The notes: a model not told the origin generated them from the sequence alone. A stretch of DNA of 64,000 bases from DATIXJ01 sp963714795 (GCA_963714795.1 CAVQPS010000008.1:1-64000); one strand, 5' to 3'; shown: positions 9,503 through 19,483, numbered from the stretch's first letter. A program made the numbers and translations.

Positions 9503-10969
9503 ATGCCCAGTAAAAAATTCATCGGTGAAGGAATCACGTTTGACGATGTGCTTCTCGTTCCGAAAAAATCGAACGTGTTGCCGCGTGACGTTGACGTCAC
9601 GACGAAGCTTTCCCGCAATATCGTTTTAAATATTCCTCTCATTTCTGCCGCGATGGATACCGTGACGGAGGCAACGCTTGCGATTGCTCTTGCCCGTGAA
9701 GGTGGCATCGGCATACTTCATAAAAACATGTCGATTGAAGCGCAGGCGGCGAATGTCGAGTTGGTCAAGCGATCCGAAAGCGGCATGATTCTCAATCCGA
9801 TCACGATGCGTGCGAATCAAACCGTCGGCGATGCGTTGCAATTGATGAGTAAATATCAAATTTCCGGAATACCGATCGTCGATGGAACCGGAAAATTGAT
9901 GGGCATCGTCACGAACCGCGATCTCCGTTTCGAAATTAACCGCAAGCTTGAAATTTCGAAAGTCATGACCGGCGATGGGCTTGTGTCTGCTCCATTCGGA
10001 ACGACACTTGAGCGTGCCGAAAAAATCATACAAAAACATCGCATCGAAAAACTTCCCGTTGTCGATAAAGCCGGCAAGCTGAAAGGGATGTTCACGTTCA
10101 AAGATATTCAGAAAAAGAAACAGCATCCTCACGCGTGTGAAGATAAGCATGGCAGATTGCGTGTCGGTGCGGCTGTCGGCGTTACTGCCGATACGATGGA
10201 GCGTGCTGCTGCGCTGGTGAAAGCGGGAGTTGATGTCATTATTGTCGATACGGCGCACGGGCATTCACGCGGTGTTCTGGAAATGATAAAGCGCGTGAAG
10301 AAAACGTTTCCCGGTTGCGAGTTGATTGCCGGAAATGTCGGGACGGCGGATGCAACGCGGGAATTGATTCGTACCGGAGTCGATGCGGTGAAAGTCGGGA
10401 TCGGTCCCGGTTCGATCTGTACCACGCGGGTTATCGCAGGCGTCGGCGTTCCGCAAATCACAGCGGTATACGAATGCGCGAAGGTTGCGATGCGATCGAA
10501 TGTTCCGTTGATTGCCGACGGTGGCATTAAGCAGACGGGCGATATTGCAAAAGCGATTGCCGCCGGTGCCGATTCGGTGATGATCGGCGGTTTGTTCGCC
10601 GGTGTGGATGAAAGTCCGGGAGAGAAAATTTTGTACGAAGGACGCAGTTATAAATTGTACCGCGGCATGGGTTCTCTTGAAGCGATGAAGCACGGAAGCA
10701 GTGACCGGTATTTCCAGGATGTGGAAGACGATTTGCCGAAGCTCGTGCCGGAAGGCATTGAAGGACGTGTGCCGTACAAAGGTCCGCTTGCCGATACTGT
10801 CTTTCAAATGGTTGGCGGACTTCGTGCGGCTATGGGCTACTGCGGCTGTGCGACAATCCGCGATATGAAAACAAAAACACAATTTATGAAAATGTCGGAA
10901 GCCGGATTGCGGGAAAGCCATCCTCACGACGTTCACGTAACAAAAGAAGCTCCGAATTATCATATATGA
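9503..10969 (+). CDS. guaB: Inosine-5'-monophosphate dehydrogenase
   Basis: 488 residues, normal length. It converts IMP to XMP with NAD+, the first committed step to GMP. The N-terminal barrel strand (GITFDDVLLVP) is followed by two CBS domains (about 95-210) and the rest of the TIM barrel, with the catalytic loop GPGSICTTR (Cys306), the GGI phosphate-binding motif and the flap region (YRGMGSLEAM). It is in an overlapping series of genes; the next gene starts in its last codon. Together with purD downstream this places purine synthesis in the run. Confidence 0.97.
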   Translation: MPSKKFIGEGITFDDVLLVPKKSNVLPRDVDVTTKLSRNIVLNIPLISAAMDTVTEATLAIALAREGGIGILHKNMSIEAQAANVELVKRSESGMILNPITMRANQTVGDALQLMSKYQISGIPIVDGTGKLMGIVTNRDLRFEINRKLEISKVMTGDGLVSAPFGTTLERAEKIIQKHRIEKLPVVDKAGKLKGMFTFKDIQKKKQHPHACEDKHGRLRVGAAVGVTADTMERAAALVKAGVDVIIVDTAHGHSRGVLEMIKRVKKTFPGCELIAGNVGTADATRELIRTGVDAVKVGIGPGSICTTRVIAGVGVPQITAVYECAKVAMRSNVPLIADGGIKQTGDIAKAIAAGADSVMIGGLFAGVDESPGEKILYEGRSYKLYRGMGSLEAMKHGSSDRYFQDVEDDLPKLVPEGIEGRVPYKGPLADTVFQMVGGLRAAMGYCGCATIRDMKTKTQFMKMSEAGLRESHPHDVHVTKEAPNYHI

Positions 10970-12033
10970 CCGACCGTCTCCAAAAACTTCGCGCACAATT
11001 TGACGGTCTGAATATCGACGCGTTTCTCGTAACGTTTCTTCCGCACCTTCGTTATCTCAGCGGATTCTCCGGATCGAACGGCATCGGCATCATAACGAAA
11101 TCATTGCAGTATATTCTTACCGACGGTCGGTATGCCGATCAAATCAAAGATGAAGTGAGCGGATGGAAAATATTCATCACGCAAAAAGGACTATTCGAAG
11201 AAACGGAAAAACGGAAATTGTTTCCCGCCGGCTCGCGTATCGGTTTTGACGGCAATACGGTGTTGTTCACGCAATTTCAGCAGTTGAAAAAACTTTTTCC
11301 GAAAGTAAAGTTCCTGCCGAAAGCCGATTGCATCGAAAAAATTGCCGTGGTCAAAGATGCGGACGAAATTGCCGACATCAGACACGCGGTGGCGATCACC
11401 GATGCAGTATTTTCGGAATTATTGCCGCTTATCAAGCCGGGAATTTCGGAGCTTGATCTTGCCGCTGAAATTTCCTATCGCCAGCGCAAGCATGGTGCCG
11501 ATGCCGATGCATTTGAAACGATCGTTGCCAGCGGTGAACGCAGCGCCTTGCCGCACGGCAGGGCAACATCGAAAAAACTTCGCAAGGGCGAACTGGTGAC
11601 GCTTGATTTTGGTTCGGTGCATAACGGCTACCACAGCGACATGACACGAACGGTCGTTCTGGGAAAGCCGTCGTCACAGGCAAAGCAGATTTATTCGATC
11701 GTTCTCGATGCACAATGCAAAGCGATCGATGCCGCTGTTGCCGGCATGAAGGCGAAAGATCTTGATGCGGTTGCCCGGCAGCATATCAAGAAAAATGGCT
11801 ACGATAAATTTTACCGGCATTCGCTCGGTCACGGTTTGGGACTGCAAATTCATGAGCCGCCGCGGATTTCCGTTCTCAGTAAAGCCACGCTGGAAGAAGG
11901 AAACGTCGTGACAATTGAACCGGGAATTTATATTCCGAATTTCGGCGGTGTGCGCATCGAAGACGATATCGTCGTCACCAATAATTCGTGCGAAGTGCTT
12001 AACCGGTCATCCAAAGAGTTGATAATTCTATAA
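10966..12033 (+). CDS. Xaa-Pro aminopeptidase / M24 family dipeptidase
   Basis: 355 residues with a creatinase-type N-domain (about 1-125) and a pita-bread M24 catalytic domain. The metal ligands are visible: Asp in LDFGSVHNG, Asp in SDMTRT, His in GHGLGLQIHE, Glu in TIEPGIY and Glu in GVRIEDDI. It removes N-terminal residues before proline or splits Xaa-Pro dipeptides in the cytoplasm. The start overlaps guaB by 4 bp (ATGA), which indicates coupled translation. PepP- and PepQ-like members cannot be separated by eye. Confidence 0.93.
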   Translation: MTDRLQKLRAQFDGLNIDAFLVTFLPHLRYLSGFSGSNGIGIITKSLQYILTDGRYADQIKDEVSGWKIFITQKGLFEETEKRKLFPAGSRIGFDGNTVLFTQFQQLKKLFPKVKFLPKADCIEKIAVVKDADEIADIRHAVAITDAVFSELLPLIKPGISELDLAAEISYRQRKHGADADAFETIVASGERSALPHGRATSKKLRKGELVTLDFGSVHNGYHSDMTRTVVLGKPSSQAKQIYSIVLDAQCKAIDAAVAGMKAKDLDAVARQHIKKNGYDKFYRHSLGHGLGLQIHEPPRISVLSKATLEEGNVVTIEPGIYIPNFGGVRIEDDIVVTNNSCEVLNRSSKELIIL

Positions 12034-13328
12034 TGGACGGTAACGATTCGAAAGCAATGCCGCCATCACGGAACGTTCTCGTCATCGCATATTATTTTCC
12101 GCCGATGGGACTCAGCGGTGTTCAGCGAACGCTGAAATTCGTCAAATATCTTCCGCAATTCGGCTGGCAGCCCACGGTTTTAACGGTCACTCCCACGGGA
12201 TATTACGCTCAGGATTATACGCTCCTTGAAGAAATCCGATCATCCGGTATCGTCGTCGAACGTGTCGGTTCACTCGATCCGAACCGGCTGTTCCGGAAAA
12301 AGGGCGTTGTGAAAATGCCGTCCGAACGCTGGCGAAAAATTCTTACATATATCAGCGATACATTATTCATTCCGGATAATAAAATCGGCTGGAAACGGAA
12401 AGCCATCAAAAAAGCGGAAGAACTTTTTACACAGACGAAATTCGATGTCATCTTTGCGACTGCGCCGCCGTTCACCGATTTTCTGATCGGCAAAGCGCTT
12501 GCCGACAAGTTCAAGAAACCGCTTGTGATCGATTACCGCGATCCGTGGCATGAATATCCTTACAAATATTACCCGACGCCGCTTCATAAATGGCGGAATT
12601 ATGTGCTGGAAAAACGTGTCCTGCGTGCAGCATCACGCATTATCACCACCAACCGGCGTGTGAAGGAACTGATTCTCAAGCGGTTTAAGTTTCTTCAGTA
12701 TAACGATATTACGATTTTGCCGCAGGGATTCGATCCGGCAGATTTTGTCGATGGAAAAACAGAAGCACGTAAACCCGATGTGATGCGCATGACGCATGCA
12801 GGAGTTTTTTACGGTGACCGGACGCCGGAATATTTTTTGAGGGCGCTTCAAAAAGTTGTTGCCGAAAAACCGGAGCTCAAACAAAAAATCGACGTGTTTT
12901 TTGTCGGCAATTTGCATGACGCTCATGTTGAGCTCGTGAAGTCGCTCGGATTAACGGAATGTGTGACCATGACCGGCTATCTCGATCATCCGCATTGTGT
13001 GCAGGCGTTACAATCGTCCGATGTGTTGTGGCTGATGCTCAATAACGACAAGCAATCACCCGGAAAAGTCTACGAGTATCTCGGCGCGCGGAAACCGATT
13101 CTTGCCTGTGTGCCGGAAGGATTTATCCGGCAGACCATCGAAGAAGCAGGTGGCTCCGTCATTGTTCCGCCGACCGACGTGAATGCTATTGCCGATGCCA
13201 TCAAAAATTTTTATGAATTGTTCAAACAACGGAAACTTCCGAAGCCGGACGAGAGTGTTGTATCGAATTACGATCGTGTGGAATTGACCAATGAGTTATC
13301 CAAAATTTTCGGGTTTTTAGCCGAATGA
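12033..13328 (+). CDS. Glycosyltransferase, GT4-like
   Basis: 431 residues. The N-terminal Rossmann domain begins with NVLVIAYYFPPMGLSG, typical of GT4 enzymes acting in polysaccharide or glycolipid synthesis. The C-terminal part has the donor-binding region (SPGKVYEYLGARKPILA, with the Glu that contacts the nucleotide sugar). No membrane segment is seen. The start overlaps the peptidase stop by one base, and the stop overlaps purD. The sugar and acceptor are unknown; the epimerase two genes downstream could supply its nucleotide sugar. Confidence 0.88.
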   Translation: MDGNDSKAMPPSRNVLVIAYYFPPMGLSGVQRTLKFVKYLPQFGWQPTVLTVTPTGYYAQDYTLLEEIRSSGIVVERVGSLDPNRLFRKKGVVKMPSERWRKILTYISDTLFIPDNKIGWKRKAIKKAEELFTQTKFDVIFATAPPFTDFLIGKALADKFKKPLVIDYRDPWHEYPYKYYPTPLHKWRNYVLEKRVLRAASRIITTNRRVKELILKRFKFLQYNDITILPQGFDPADFVDGKTEARKPDVMRMTHAGVFYGDRTPEYFLRALQKVVAEKPELKQKIDVFFVGNLHDAHVELVKSLGLTECVTMTGYLDHPHCVQALQSSDVLWLMLNNDKQSPGKVYEYLGARKPILACVPEGFIRQTIEEAGGSVIVPPTDVNAIADAIKNFYELFKQRKLPKPDESVVSNYDRVELTNELSKIFGFLAE

Positions 13329-14635
13329 AAATTCTGATCATAGGATCGGGCGGGCGTGAGCACGCTCTCGCATGGAAAATCCGCCAGAGTCCGCTGGTGA
13401 CGGAAATTTATTGCCTTCCCGGAAATGCCGGTACCGATGAAATTGCGAAAAATGTTCCGATGAAGATGAACGACTATGAAGGAATTCTTGCCTTTGCCCG
13501 CGAACAGAATATCGATTTAACGGTTGTCGGTCCGGAACAACCGCTCACGGAAGGAATTGTCGATCTGTTTACATCGCAGGGAATGAAAATTTTCGGTCCG
13601 ACCAAAGCTGCAGCAGAGATCGAGGGAAGCAAGGTCTTCGCAAAACATTTCATGAAGAAATACAATATTCCGACAGCAGAGTTCCGGACATTCAACCTTG
13701 CCGAGCGGTATGATGCCGAGAGGTATATCAACGAAGTACCCGTGCCGATTGTCCTCAAGGCGGACGGGTTGGCGGCAGGCAAAGGTGTGACCGTTTGCGA
13801 ATCGAAAGAACAGGCGCTGGAAGTGCTTTCGATCATGATGGATGAAAAACATTTCGGCGATGCCGGAAACAATGTGGTGATTGAAGAATTGCTGGTCGGT
13901 GAGGAAGCTTCGGTATTTGCCGTTACGGATGGTAATGAATTCATTACTCTTGTACCTGCACAAGATCATAAAAGAATTCTCGATGATGACCTGGGAAAAA
14001 ATACCGGCGGCATGGGTGCATACGCTCCGACGCCGGTTGTAAACGATGAAATGATGGAATTAATTTGCCGTACAATTATCCGCCCGACACTTATCGGCAT
14101 GGCGAACGAGAAACGGCTGTATCGGGGATGCCTGTATGTCGGTTTGATGATCACGCCGACCGGTCCGAAGGTAATCGAATACAATTGCCGTTTCGGCGAT
14201 CCGGAGACGCAGGTTGTTTTGCCGCTCATTGACAGCGATCTTGTTCCGCTGTTGGTGGACGCTGCCGATGGAACAATGCAACGGAATATTTCCTTCAAGA
14301 AAGAATCTGCCGTGTGCGTGATTGCGGCTTCCGGCGGATATCCTGATCGGTACGAAGTCGGAAAACCGATCATGGGATTGCATGAAGCCGGAAAAAATCC
14401 GAATATTCTTCTGTTTCATTCCGGAACGAAAAAAGAAAACGATTCTGTCCTTACCGCCGGCGGACGCGTTCTCGGGGTAACGGCAATCGGAGAACGGCAA
14501 AAGCTGGAAGAGACGATCGATGCAGCGTATCGTGCCGTTGAGAAAATCCGGTTCGACGGGATGTATTACCGGAGCGATATCGGGAAAAAGGGTTTGCGGC
14601 ACATTCATCAATTTCATCCAACGGAGAATCAGTGA
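13325..14635 (+). CDS. purD: Phosphoribosylamine--glycine ligase (GAR synthetase)
   Basis: 436 residues, normal length. It joins phosphoribosylamine and glycine with ATP in purine synthesis. The N-domain starts MKILIIGSGGREHALAWK, the ATP-grasp part has PIVLKADGLAAGKGV, and further conserved blocks are VPAQDHKR, TGGMGAYAPTP and EYNCRFGDPETQ. The frame is intact. The ATG overlaps the previous stop (ATGA), and the following gene starts in its TGA, so translation is coupled. Confidence 0.97.
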   Translation: MKILIIGSGGREHALAWKIRQSPLVTEIYCLPGNAGTDEIAKNVPMKMNDYEGILAFAREQNIDLTVVGPEQPLTEGIVDLFTSQGMKIFGPTKAAAEIEGSKVFAKHFMKKYNIPTAEFRTFNLAERYDAERYINEVPVPIVLKADGLAAGKGVTVCESKEQALEVLSIMMDEKHFGDAGNNVVIEELLVGEEASVFAVTDGNEFITLVPAQDHKRILDDDLGKNTGGMGAYAPTPVVNDEMMELICRTIIRPTLIGMANEKRLYRGCLYVGLMITPTGPKVIEYNCRFGDPETQVVLPLIDSDLVPLLVDAADGTMQRNISFKKESAVCVIAASGGYPDRYEVGKPIMGLHEAGKNPNILLFHSGTKKENDSVLTAGGRVLGVTAIGERQKLEETIDAAYRAVEKIRFDGMYYRSDIGKKGLRHIHQFHPTENQ

Positions 14636-15552
14636 ACATACTCGTGACAGGCGGTGCAGGATTTATCGGATCGCATATTGCCGATGCATGTATCGGCGCG
14701 GGACACGCTGTGTCCATTATCGACAACCTTTCGATGGGCAAGAAAGAAAACATCAATCCGAAAGCAGCATTTCATCATTACGATATCCGCGACGAAAAAA
14801 TTCGATCGATTTTCGAACAAGGACGGTTTGAGGTTGTCTTTCATCTTGCCGCGCAAATGGATGTGCGGAAATCGGTCGAGGATCCAATCTTCGACGCATC
14901 GGTCAATATCCTCGGCACGCTCAATCTGCTTGAGCAATGCAGGAGATTCGGCGTGAAGAAATTTATTTTTGCATCGACCGGCGGCGCAATTTACGGTGAG
15001 CAGGATTATTTTCCTGCCGATGAAGCACATCCGCTTCGTCCGTTATCGCCGTACGGCATTACCAAACTTGCCGTCGAAAAATATTTGTTCTATTATAAAG
15101 AAGTATTCGGACTGCAATTCATTGCACTGCGGTTTGCCAATATTTACGGTCCGCGTCAGAATCCTCACGGTGAAGCAGGCGTTGTTGCAATTTTTACTGC
15201 GAAAATGCTTGCCGGTCAACAACCGGTCATCAACGGCGACGGGAAACAAACGCGCGATTATACATACGTCGACGACGTGGTGAAAGCAAATATGTTTGCG
15301 CTCATGTATGATCGTTCCGGATTTTTTAATGTCGGGACGGGGATCGAAACGGATGTCAATCTGTTGTTCACCATTCTGAATAATGCGACAGGCGGACATT
15401 GTAAGGAACTTCACGCTGAAGCAAAAAAAGGCGAGCAGATGCGGAGCGTTCTCGATTACTCTCTTATCAAAACCACCTTCGGCTGGAAACCTTCGGTTTC
15501 TCTGAACGAAGGATTGGAACGCACGGTGGAATTTTTTCGAAATCGGAAATAG
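14632..15552 (+). CDS. NAD-dependent sugar epimerase/dehydratase
   Basis: 306 residues starting at a GTG that overlaps the purD stop. It is an extended SDR enzyme: the NAD-binding motif TGGAGFIGSH is at residues 6-15, the catalytic SPYGITK supplies Tyr and Lys, and the family blocks RFANIYGPRQ and RDYTYVDDVV are present. The closest functional fit is UDP-glucose/UDP-hexose 4-epimerase, but substrates in this group vary. It likely serves surface polysaccharide synthesis with the nearby glycosyltransferase. Confidence 0.9.
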   Translation: MNILVTGGAGFIGSHIADACIGAGHAVSIIDNLSMGKKENINPKAAFHHYDIRDEKIRSIFEQGRFEVVFHLAAQMDVRKSVEDPIFDASVNILGTLNLLEQCRRFGVKKFIFASTGGAIYGEQDYFPADEAHPLRPLSPYGITKLAVEKYLFYYKEVFGLQFIALRFANIYGPRQNPHGEAGVVAIFTAKMLAGQQPVINGDGKQTRDYTYVDDVVKANMFALMYDRSGFFNVGTGIETDVNLLFTILNNATGGHCKELHAEAKKGEQMRSVLDYSLIKTTFGWKPSVSLNEGLERTVEFFRNRK

Positions 15553-15557
15553 TACTC

Positions 15558-16505
15558 ATGCCCGTCTCTTCCGATATCGTTCAACAGATCCGGAACGGTA
15601 ATCGCGTTGCGGTTGCGCGATCCATTTCCATGGTGGAAAACGAGCATCCCGATGCTATCGATCTTCTCAAGCAATTATATCCTCTGACCGGAAACGCGTA
15701 CCGCATCGGCATTACCGGTCCGCCCGGCGCCGGCAAAAGTACGATTACCAATAAACTTGCAAAATTATTTCGTACCCAACAGAAACGCGTCGGCATCATT
15801 GCCGTCGATCCGACCAGTCCGTTCACCGGCGGCGCTCTTCTCGGCGACCGTGTGCGCATGACCGACGTGGAATTGGATGAACAGGTTTTCATTCGCAGTA
15901 TGGCGTCACGCGGAAGTTTGGGCGGGTTGAGCAAGAAAGCGAAGGAAGCTGCTGATGTGCTCGATGCATCCGGTTGCGATGTCATTTTAATAGAAACAGT
16001 CGGTGTGGGACAATCGGAACTGGATATTGTTCGTGCGGCGGATACGACGGTCGTTGTTCTCGTACCGGAATCCGGTGATTCGATTCAGGCGATGAAAGCC
16101 GGATTGATGGAGATCGCCGATTTCTTCGTCATCAATAAATCGGATCGTGCCGGGGCGGATCAGGCGGCAATGTCGATCAAAACGGTATTGAATCTGAAGC
16201 CGCAGGAAGCCGGCTGGAGTCCCGATGTGATACAGACGGTGGCAAGCGAGGGAAAAGGAATCGATCGTGTCGGAGAAATGATCGGTTTGCACCGTACGTT
16301 TTTGACGGAACATAATATGTTATTGAAAAAACGGGAGGAGCGGATCACGGAACGCATCCGCGAACTGGTTGGCGACCGGCTGCACGTCGAATTCTGGAAT
16401 GGTGAGCGGAACACTCTGCTGCATTCGAAGCTTTCGGCTGTGCTGTCACGTCAGTCAACGCCGTATGACCTTGCGGAACAATTAATAGAAAATTTTAAGC
16501 GATAA
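15558..16505 (+). CDS. meaB: Methylmalonyl-CoA mutase-associated GTPase MeaB
   Basis: 315 residues of the MeaB/ArgK G3E family. Motifs in order: Walker A GPPGAGKST (about 54-62), AVDPTSPFTGGALLGDR, the switch block RSMASRG, LIETVGVGQSE (Walker B) and NKSD (base recognition). MeaB gates cofactor loading and protects adenosylcobalamin-dependent methylmalonyl-CoA mutase. No mutase gene lies in the window. It begins 5 bp after the epimerase. Older annotations call this family LAO/AO transport ATPase. Confidence 0.93.
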   Translation: MPVSSDIVQQIRNGNRVAVARSISMVENEHPDAIDLLKQLYPLTGNAYRIGITGPPGAGKSTITNKLAKLFRTQQKRVGIIAVDPTSPFTGGALLGDRVRMTDVELDEQVFIRSMASRGSLGGLSKKAKEAADVLDASGCDVILIETVGVGQSELDIVRAADTTVVVLVPESGDSIQAMKAGLMEIADFFVINKSDRAGADQAAMSIKTVLNLKPQEAGWSPDVIQTVASEGKGIDRVGEMIGLHRTFLTEHNMLLKKREERITERIRELVGDRLHVEFWNGERNTLLHSKLSAVLSRQSTPYDLAEQLIENFKR

Positions 16506-16513
16506 TTTTTTTT

Positions 16514-17413
16514 GTGAACCGTCCTAAGCAATCACATCAGTCTTCGGCTGCAGAAACGCTATGCGCGAATTGCGGTCAACGTGTTGAAGCGACGTACTGC
16601 TCGCATTGCGGAGAAAAAGTTCTGTCGGCTCACGATCGTTCCCTGTGGCATGTCCTGTCCGAAAGCTTTGAACTGTTATTCCATTTCGATTCAAAATTTT
16701 TCCGGACGGTCGGACTTCTTATCGCCAAACCGGGATTTCTGACAACGGAATATTGGGCAGGCAGGCGTGTCACCTACATGAAGCCGTTTCAGTTTCTCAT
16801 TCTTCTCAACCTCTTCTATTTTATCAGCGGATATCTGAGCGCTCGGCTCGGTTTTGGTGTGCGGGTAATGTTTCCCGCGTTGAGCGATATTACGGGTGAT
16901 CGTTTTTTTTCCGGCTGGGCTTCTCATGCTGTGCAGGCGGAGCTTGCTGCCAGGAATATTTCATTACAGAGTTATGCAGAATCATTCGATGTCCACCTGG
17001 AGCAATTGGCAAAATCGTTGGTGATCCTTCTCGTTCCGATCCTTGCGGTATTTCTAAAAATGTTTTACTGGCGTACGAAGAAATTCTTTCTCGATCATCT
17101 CATTGCAGCGACACATCTGGTCGGCTTTTATATATTGTTCTGGAGTTTGTTTATGCTTTTCATGGGATGTCTTATCAAGGTATCGTCGTTCTTTGTTCCT
17201 GACGGATCATTCGTGCAGAATATCTGGTGGATAGTCCATTATATTCCGGCGGTTATTATTTGTTTATATATATTTCTTGCAACGCGGCGGATGTATAAAC
17301 AATCCGTCATCCTGACGATGATCAGCGCGTTGCTTTTTATTTTTGTTGTGATTCAGGCGATTACCAATATTTATGATTTTATTTTATTCTGGGCGGCATT
17401 TTACTTGATGTGA
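16514..17413 (+). CDS. DUF3667-like membrane protein with zinc ribbon
   Basis: 299 residues from a GTG. The N-terminus has paired CxxC motifs (CANCGQ and CSHCGE, residues 18-34) that look like a zinc ribbon, then the DUF3667 block with the sequence YMKPFQFLILLNLFYF, and four or five hydrophobic segments. The family is common in Bacteroidetes and has no established function. It follows meaB by 8 bp and precedes a porin by 7 bp, so it is probably in the same transcript. The family call rests on the ribbon and the membrane layout. Confidence 0.75.
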   Translation: MNRPKQSHQSSAAETLCANCGQRVEATYCSHCGEKVLSAHDRSLWHVLSESFELLFHFDSKFFRTVGLLIAKPGFLTTEYWAGRRVTYMKPFQFLILLNLFYFISGYLSARLGFGVRVMFPALSDITGDRFFSGWASHAVQAELAARNISLQSYAESFDVHLEQLAKSLVILLVPILAVFLKMFYWRTKKFFLDHLIAATHLVGFYILFWSLFMLFMGCLIKVSSFFVPDGSFVQNIWWIVHYIPAVIICLYIFLATRRMYKQSVILTMISALLFIFVVIQAITNIYDFILFWAAFYLM

Positions 17414-17420
17414 GGAATAT

Positions 17421-18746
17421 TTGAAAACCCCGTGGATAAAATACTTGATGATTCTTTCTTGCATGTTGAATGCGACGATAGCGTTCGGCCAAATCAACGA
17501 TACAACAAAGGAAGAAACGTTCTCGTTGCATGCCCAATTGACGGTCATAACACAACACAAACCGGGGTTTCAAGCTCAATACTCCGGTGTGAATAGTCTC
17601 GTTTCGTATCAGGAAACGCAAACCTCACTCACTTCGACCTTTTTTTTCGGCGCAAGATTGTGGAGCGGGGCGAGTATCTTTATTAATCCCGAATTAGCCG
17701 GTGGTTCGGGATTGAGCGGAGCGGTGGGAGTAGCGGCATCGACGAATGGAGAGACATTCCGGATCAGCAGTTCTCAAACGGAATTTTACCTGGCGCGAAT
17801 ATTTTACGCACAGACATTTAATCTTGGCGACGAATATGAATTTCAATCCGCCGATGCCAACCAATTAGCAGGCACTGTGCCGGGAAAATTTGTGAGAATG
17901 ACGATAGGGAAAATCAGCGTGACTGATTTTTTCGATGACAATACGTATAGTCACGACCCGAGAACACAATTTATGAGCTGGGGGCTGATGGATAACGGAG
18001 CGTGGGATTATCCTGCCAATACGAGAGGATATACGCCGAGTGTTGTGCTGGAATATGTCAGTCCTCAACACGAATTGCGATACGCTTTTTCACTCGTCCC
18101 GACAACTGCAAACGGGAATGATATGAACTGGGACATTGATAAAGCACGCTCGCAAACATTGGAATACACCTTTCGCTATCAATTATTGAATAAAAAAGGC
18201 GCCGTCCGTCTATTGAGTTTTCTGACGAATGCCAACATGGGAAATTATTTGCAAAGTCTCGCGCTTGATCCTGTTTCGCCGCAAATTATAGCAACGAGAA
18301 ATTATGGAAATACGAAATACGGGTTTGCCGTTAATATGGAACAGGAATTTGATGAAAATTTCGGAGGATTTTTACGGGCAAGCTGGAACGATGGCAACAA
18401 TGAAACATGGATGTTCAGTGAAATTGACCGCTCGGTCAGTTTCGGTTTTTCCGGTAAAGCCGCATGGTGGGATCGTGCAAATGATATTGCGGGCATTGCT
18501 GTTGTCTGTTCGGGAATTTCCCGGCCGCATCAGGAATATTTGAGTGCCGGCGGCAACGGCTTTATGCTGGGCGATGGCGCGCTACAGTACGGTTTGGAAA
18601 CGTTAACGGAGTGTTACTATTCTTGCAGTCTGGCGGATGATCACTTGTACCTGACCGGTGCTTATCAATTTCTGGTCAACCCGGGCTATAACCAAGTCAG
18701 AGGACCTGTTCATGTTTTTTCGATGAGAGTGCATGCAAAAATTTGA
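17421..18746 (+). CDS. OprB-like carbohydrate porin
   Basis: 441 residues from a TTG preceded by GAGGA. A signal peptide (about 1-23, ILSCMLNATIAFG) is followed by many amphipathic beta strands of outer-membrane-barrel type (KFVRMTIGKISVTDFFDDNTYSHDPR and the repeated short turns). Such proteins let sugars cross the outer membrane passively. The last residues (FSMRVHAKI) form a terminal strand. Assignment to the OprB family is by the pattern FxFxxG and the SHDPR block, and is moderately secure; another 16-18-strand porin is possible. Confidence 0.72.
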   Translation: MKTPWIKYLMILSCMLNATIAFGQINDTTKEETFSLHAQLTVITQHKPGFQAQYSGVNSLVSYQETQTSLTSTFFFGARLWSGASIFINPELAGGSGLSGAVGVAASTNGETFRISSSQTEFYLARIFYAQTFNLGDEYEFQSADANQLAGTVPGKFVRMTIGKISVTDFFDDNTYSHDPRTQFMSWGLMDNGAWDYPANTRGYTPSVVLEYVSPQHELRYAFSLVPTTANGNDMNWDIDKARSQTLEYTFRYQLLNKKGAVRLLSFLTNANMGNYLQSLALDPVSPQIIATRNYGNTKYGFAVNMEQEFDENFGGFLRASWNDGNNETWMFSEIDRSVSFGFSGKAAWWDRANDIAGIAVVCSGISRPHQEYLSAGGNGFMLGDGALQYGLETLTECYYSCSLADDHLYLTGAYQFLVNPGYNQVRGPVHVFSMRVHAKI

Positions 18747-18788
18747 ATGACCCCCTCATCGTTATTTTTTAAATTTCACAAAAAATTG

Positions 18789-18796
18789 TATATTTT
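18789..18796 (+). promoter_or_regulatory. Candidate -7 promoter element TATATTTT
   Basis: TATATTTT lies 28 bp before the start codon at 18825, in the context ATTGTATATTTTATC. It resembles the TAnnTTTG element of this phylum and the motif seen at 55640. It would start a separate transcript for the S-component gene. Confidence 0.35.
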
Positions 18797-18824
18797 ATCA
18801 GGATTAAATGAAGGAAGATAGCTT

Positions 18825-19391
18825 ATGCCAAATTATAATGAATCGGTAATTTCTTTTGAAAAACCGACGCTGGTCCTTTCCGGTGTCCGGGCGTATCTTT
18901 TTCAGTTACTGCTTATCGGTTCTGCGGTCGGTTTGCCGGTTGCGGCGCACCTTACCGGAGCGCCGGTGCGATATCTGTTGCCGATGCACTGGCCCGTGAT
19001 CCTCGCAGGACTCGTGTACGGCTGGCGCGGCGGCGCGTTGACCGGTTTTCTCGCGCCGGTGGTGAGTTACTTCTTTTCCGGTTATCCGTTGCCGAATATT
19101 CTTCCCTCGATGACGGTGGAGCTTCTCGTGTATGGATTGATCGCCGGCGTTCTGCGTGAACGTTTTTTCCTGAACGCATTTCTGTCGGTGACGATTGCTT
19201 TGATCCTGGGCAGGATCGTTTTTGTTCTGTCGGTGTTGATGGGATTTTCCGGCGCGACCAATTATACAGCATATTTTCAATCGGCGTTGTTGCCCGGTAT
19301 TGTTGCCGCACTCTGCCAGATTCTTCTTCTGCCGTTTCTTTCGACCTGGTGGATCAAACAGGAAAAGCAAAGTTCGACCCGGAATGGTTAA
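18825..19391 (+). CDS. ECF transporter S-component-like membrane protein
   Basis: 188 residues with five or six hydrophobic helices, including YLLPMHWPVILAGLVYGWRGG and LAPVVSYFFSGYPLPNILPSM. This glycine- and proline-bounded arrangement resembles the substrate-binding S subunit of energy-coupling-factor vitamin transporters. S components bind a vitamin or metal and work with shared EcfA/EcfT proteins, none of which is in this window. The ligand cannot be told from sequence by eye. BioY is excluded only weakly. Confidence 0.6.
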   Translation: MPNYNESVISFEKPTLVLSGVRAYLFQLLLIGSAVGLPVAAHLTGAPVRYLLPMHWPVILAGLVYGWRGGALTGFLAPVVSYFFSGYPLPNILPSMTVELLVYGLIAGVLRERFFLNAFLSVTIALILGRIVFVLSVLMGFSGATNYTAYFQSALLPGIVAALCQILLLPFLSTWWIKQEKQSSTRNG

Positions 19392-19422
19392 AATGACTTT
19401 CCGTAAATCTGAATCAGTTGTT

Positions 19423-19483
19423 CAGCGAACGCTAAGCGCTATCTTCGCTTTATTTCACTGCAAGGCTCGCTCATAGTTCGCTG
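19423..19483. terminator. Inverted repeat between convergent genes
   Basis: CAGCGAAC (19423-19430) and GTTCGCTG (19476-19483) can pair across 45 bases, with a further small stem (AGCGCTATCTTCGCT) inside. It lies between the convergent S-component and metalloprotease genes and could end both transcripts, although no U-run is obvious. Confidence 0.35.

Noticed and set aside
9626..10264. Long open frames antisense to guaB (and similar long ones antisense to other housekeeping genes)
   Set aside because: They mirror the codon pattern of confident genes on the other strand and show no family motifs.
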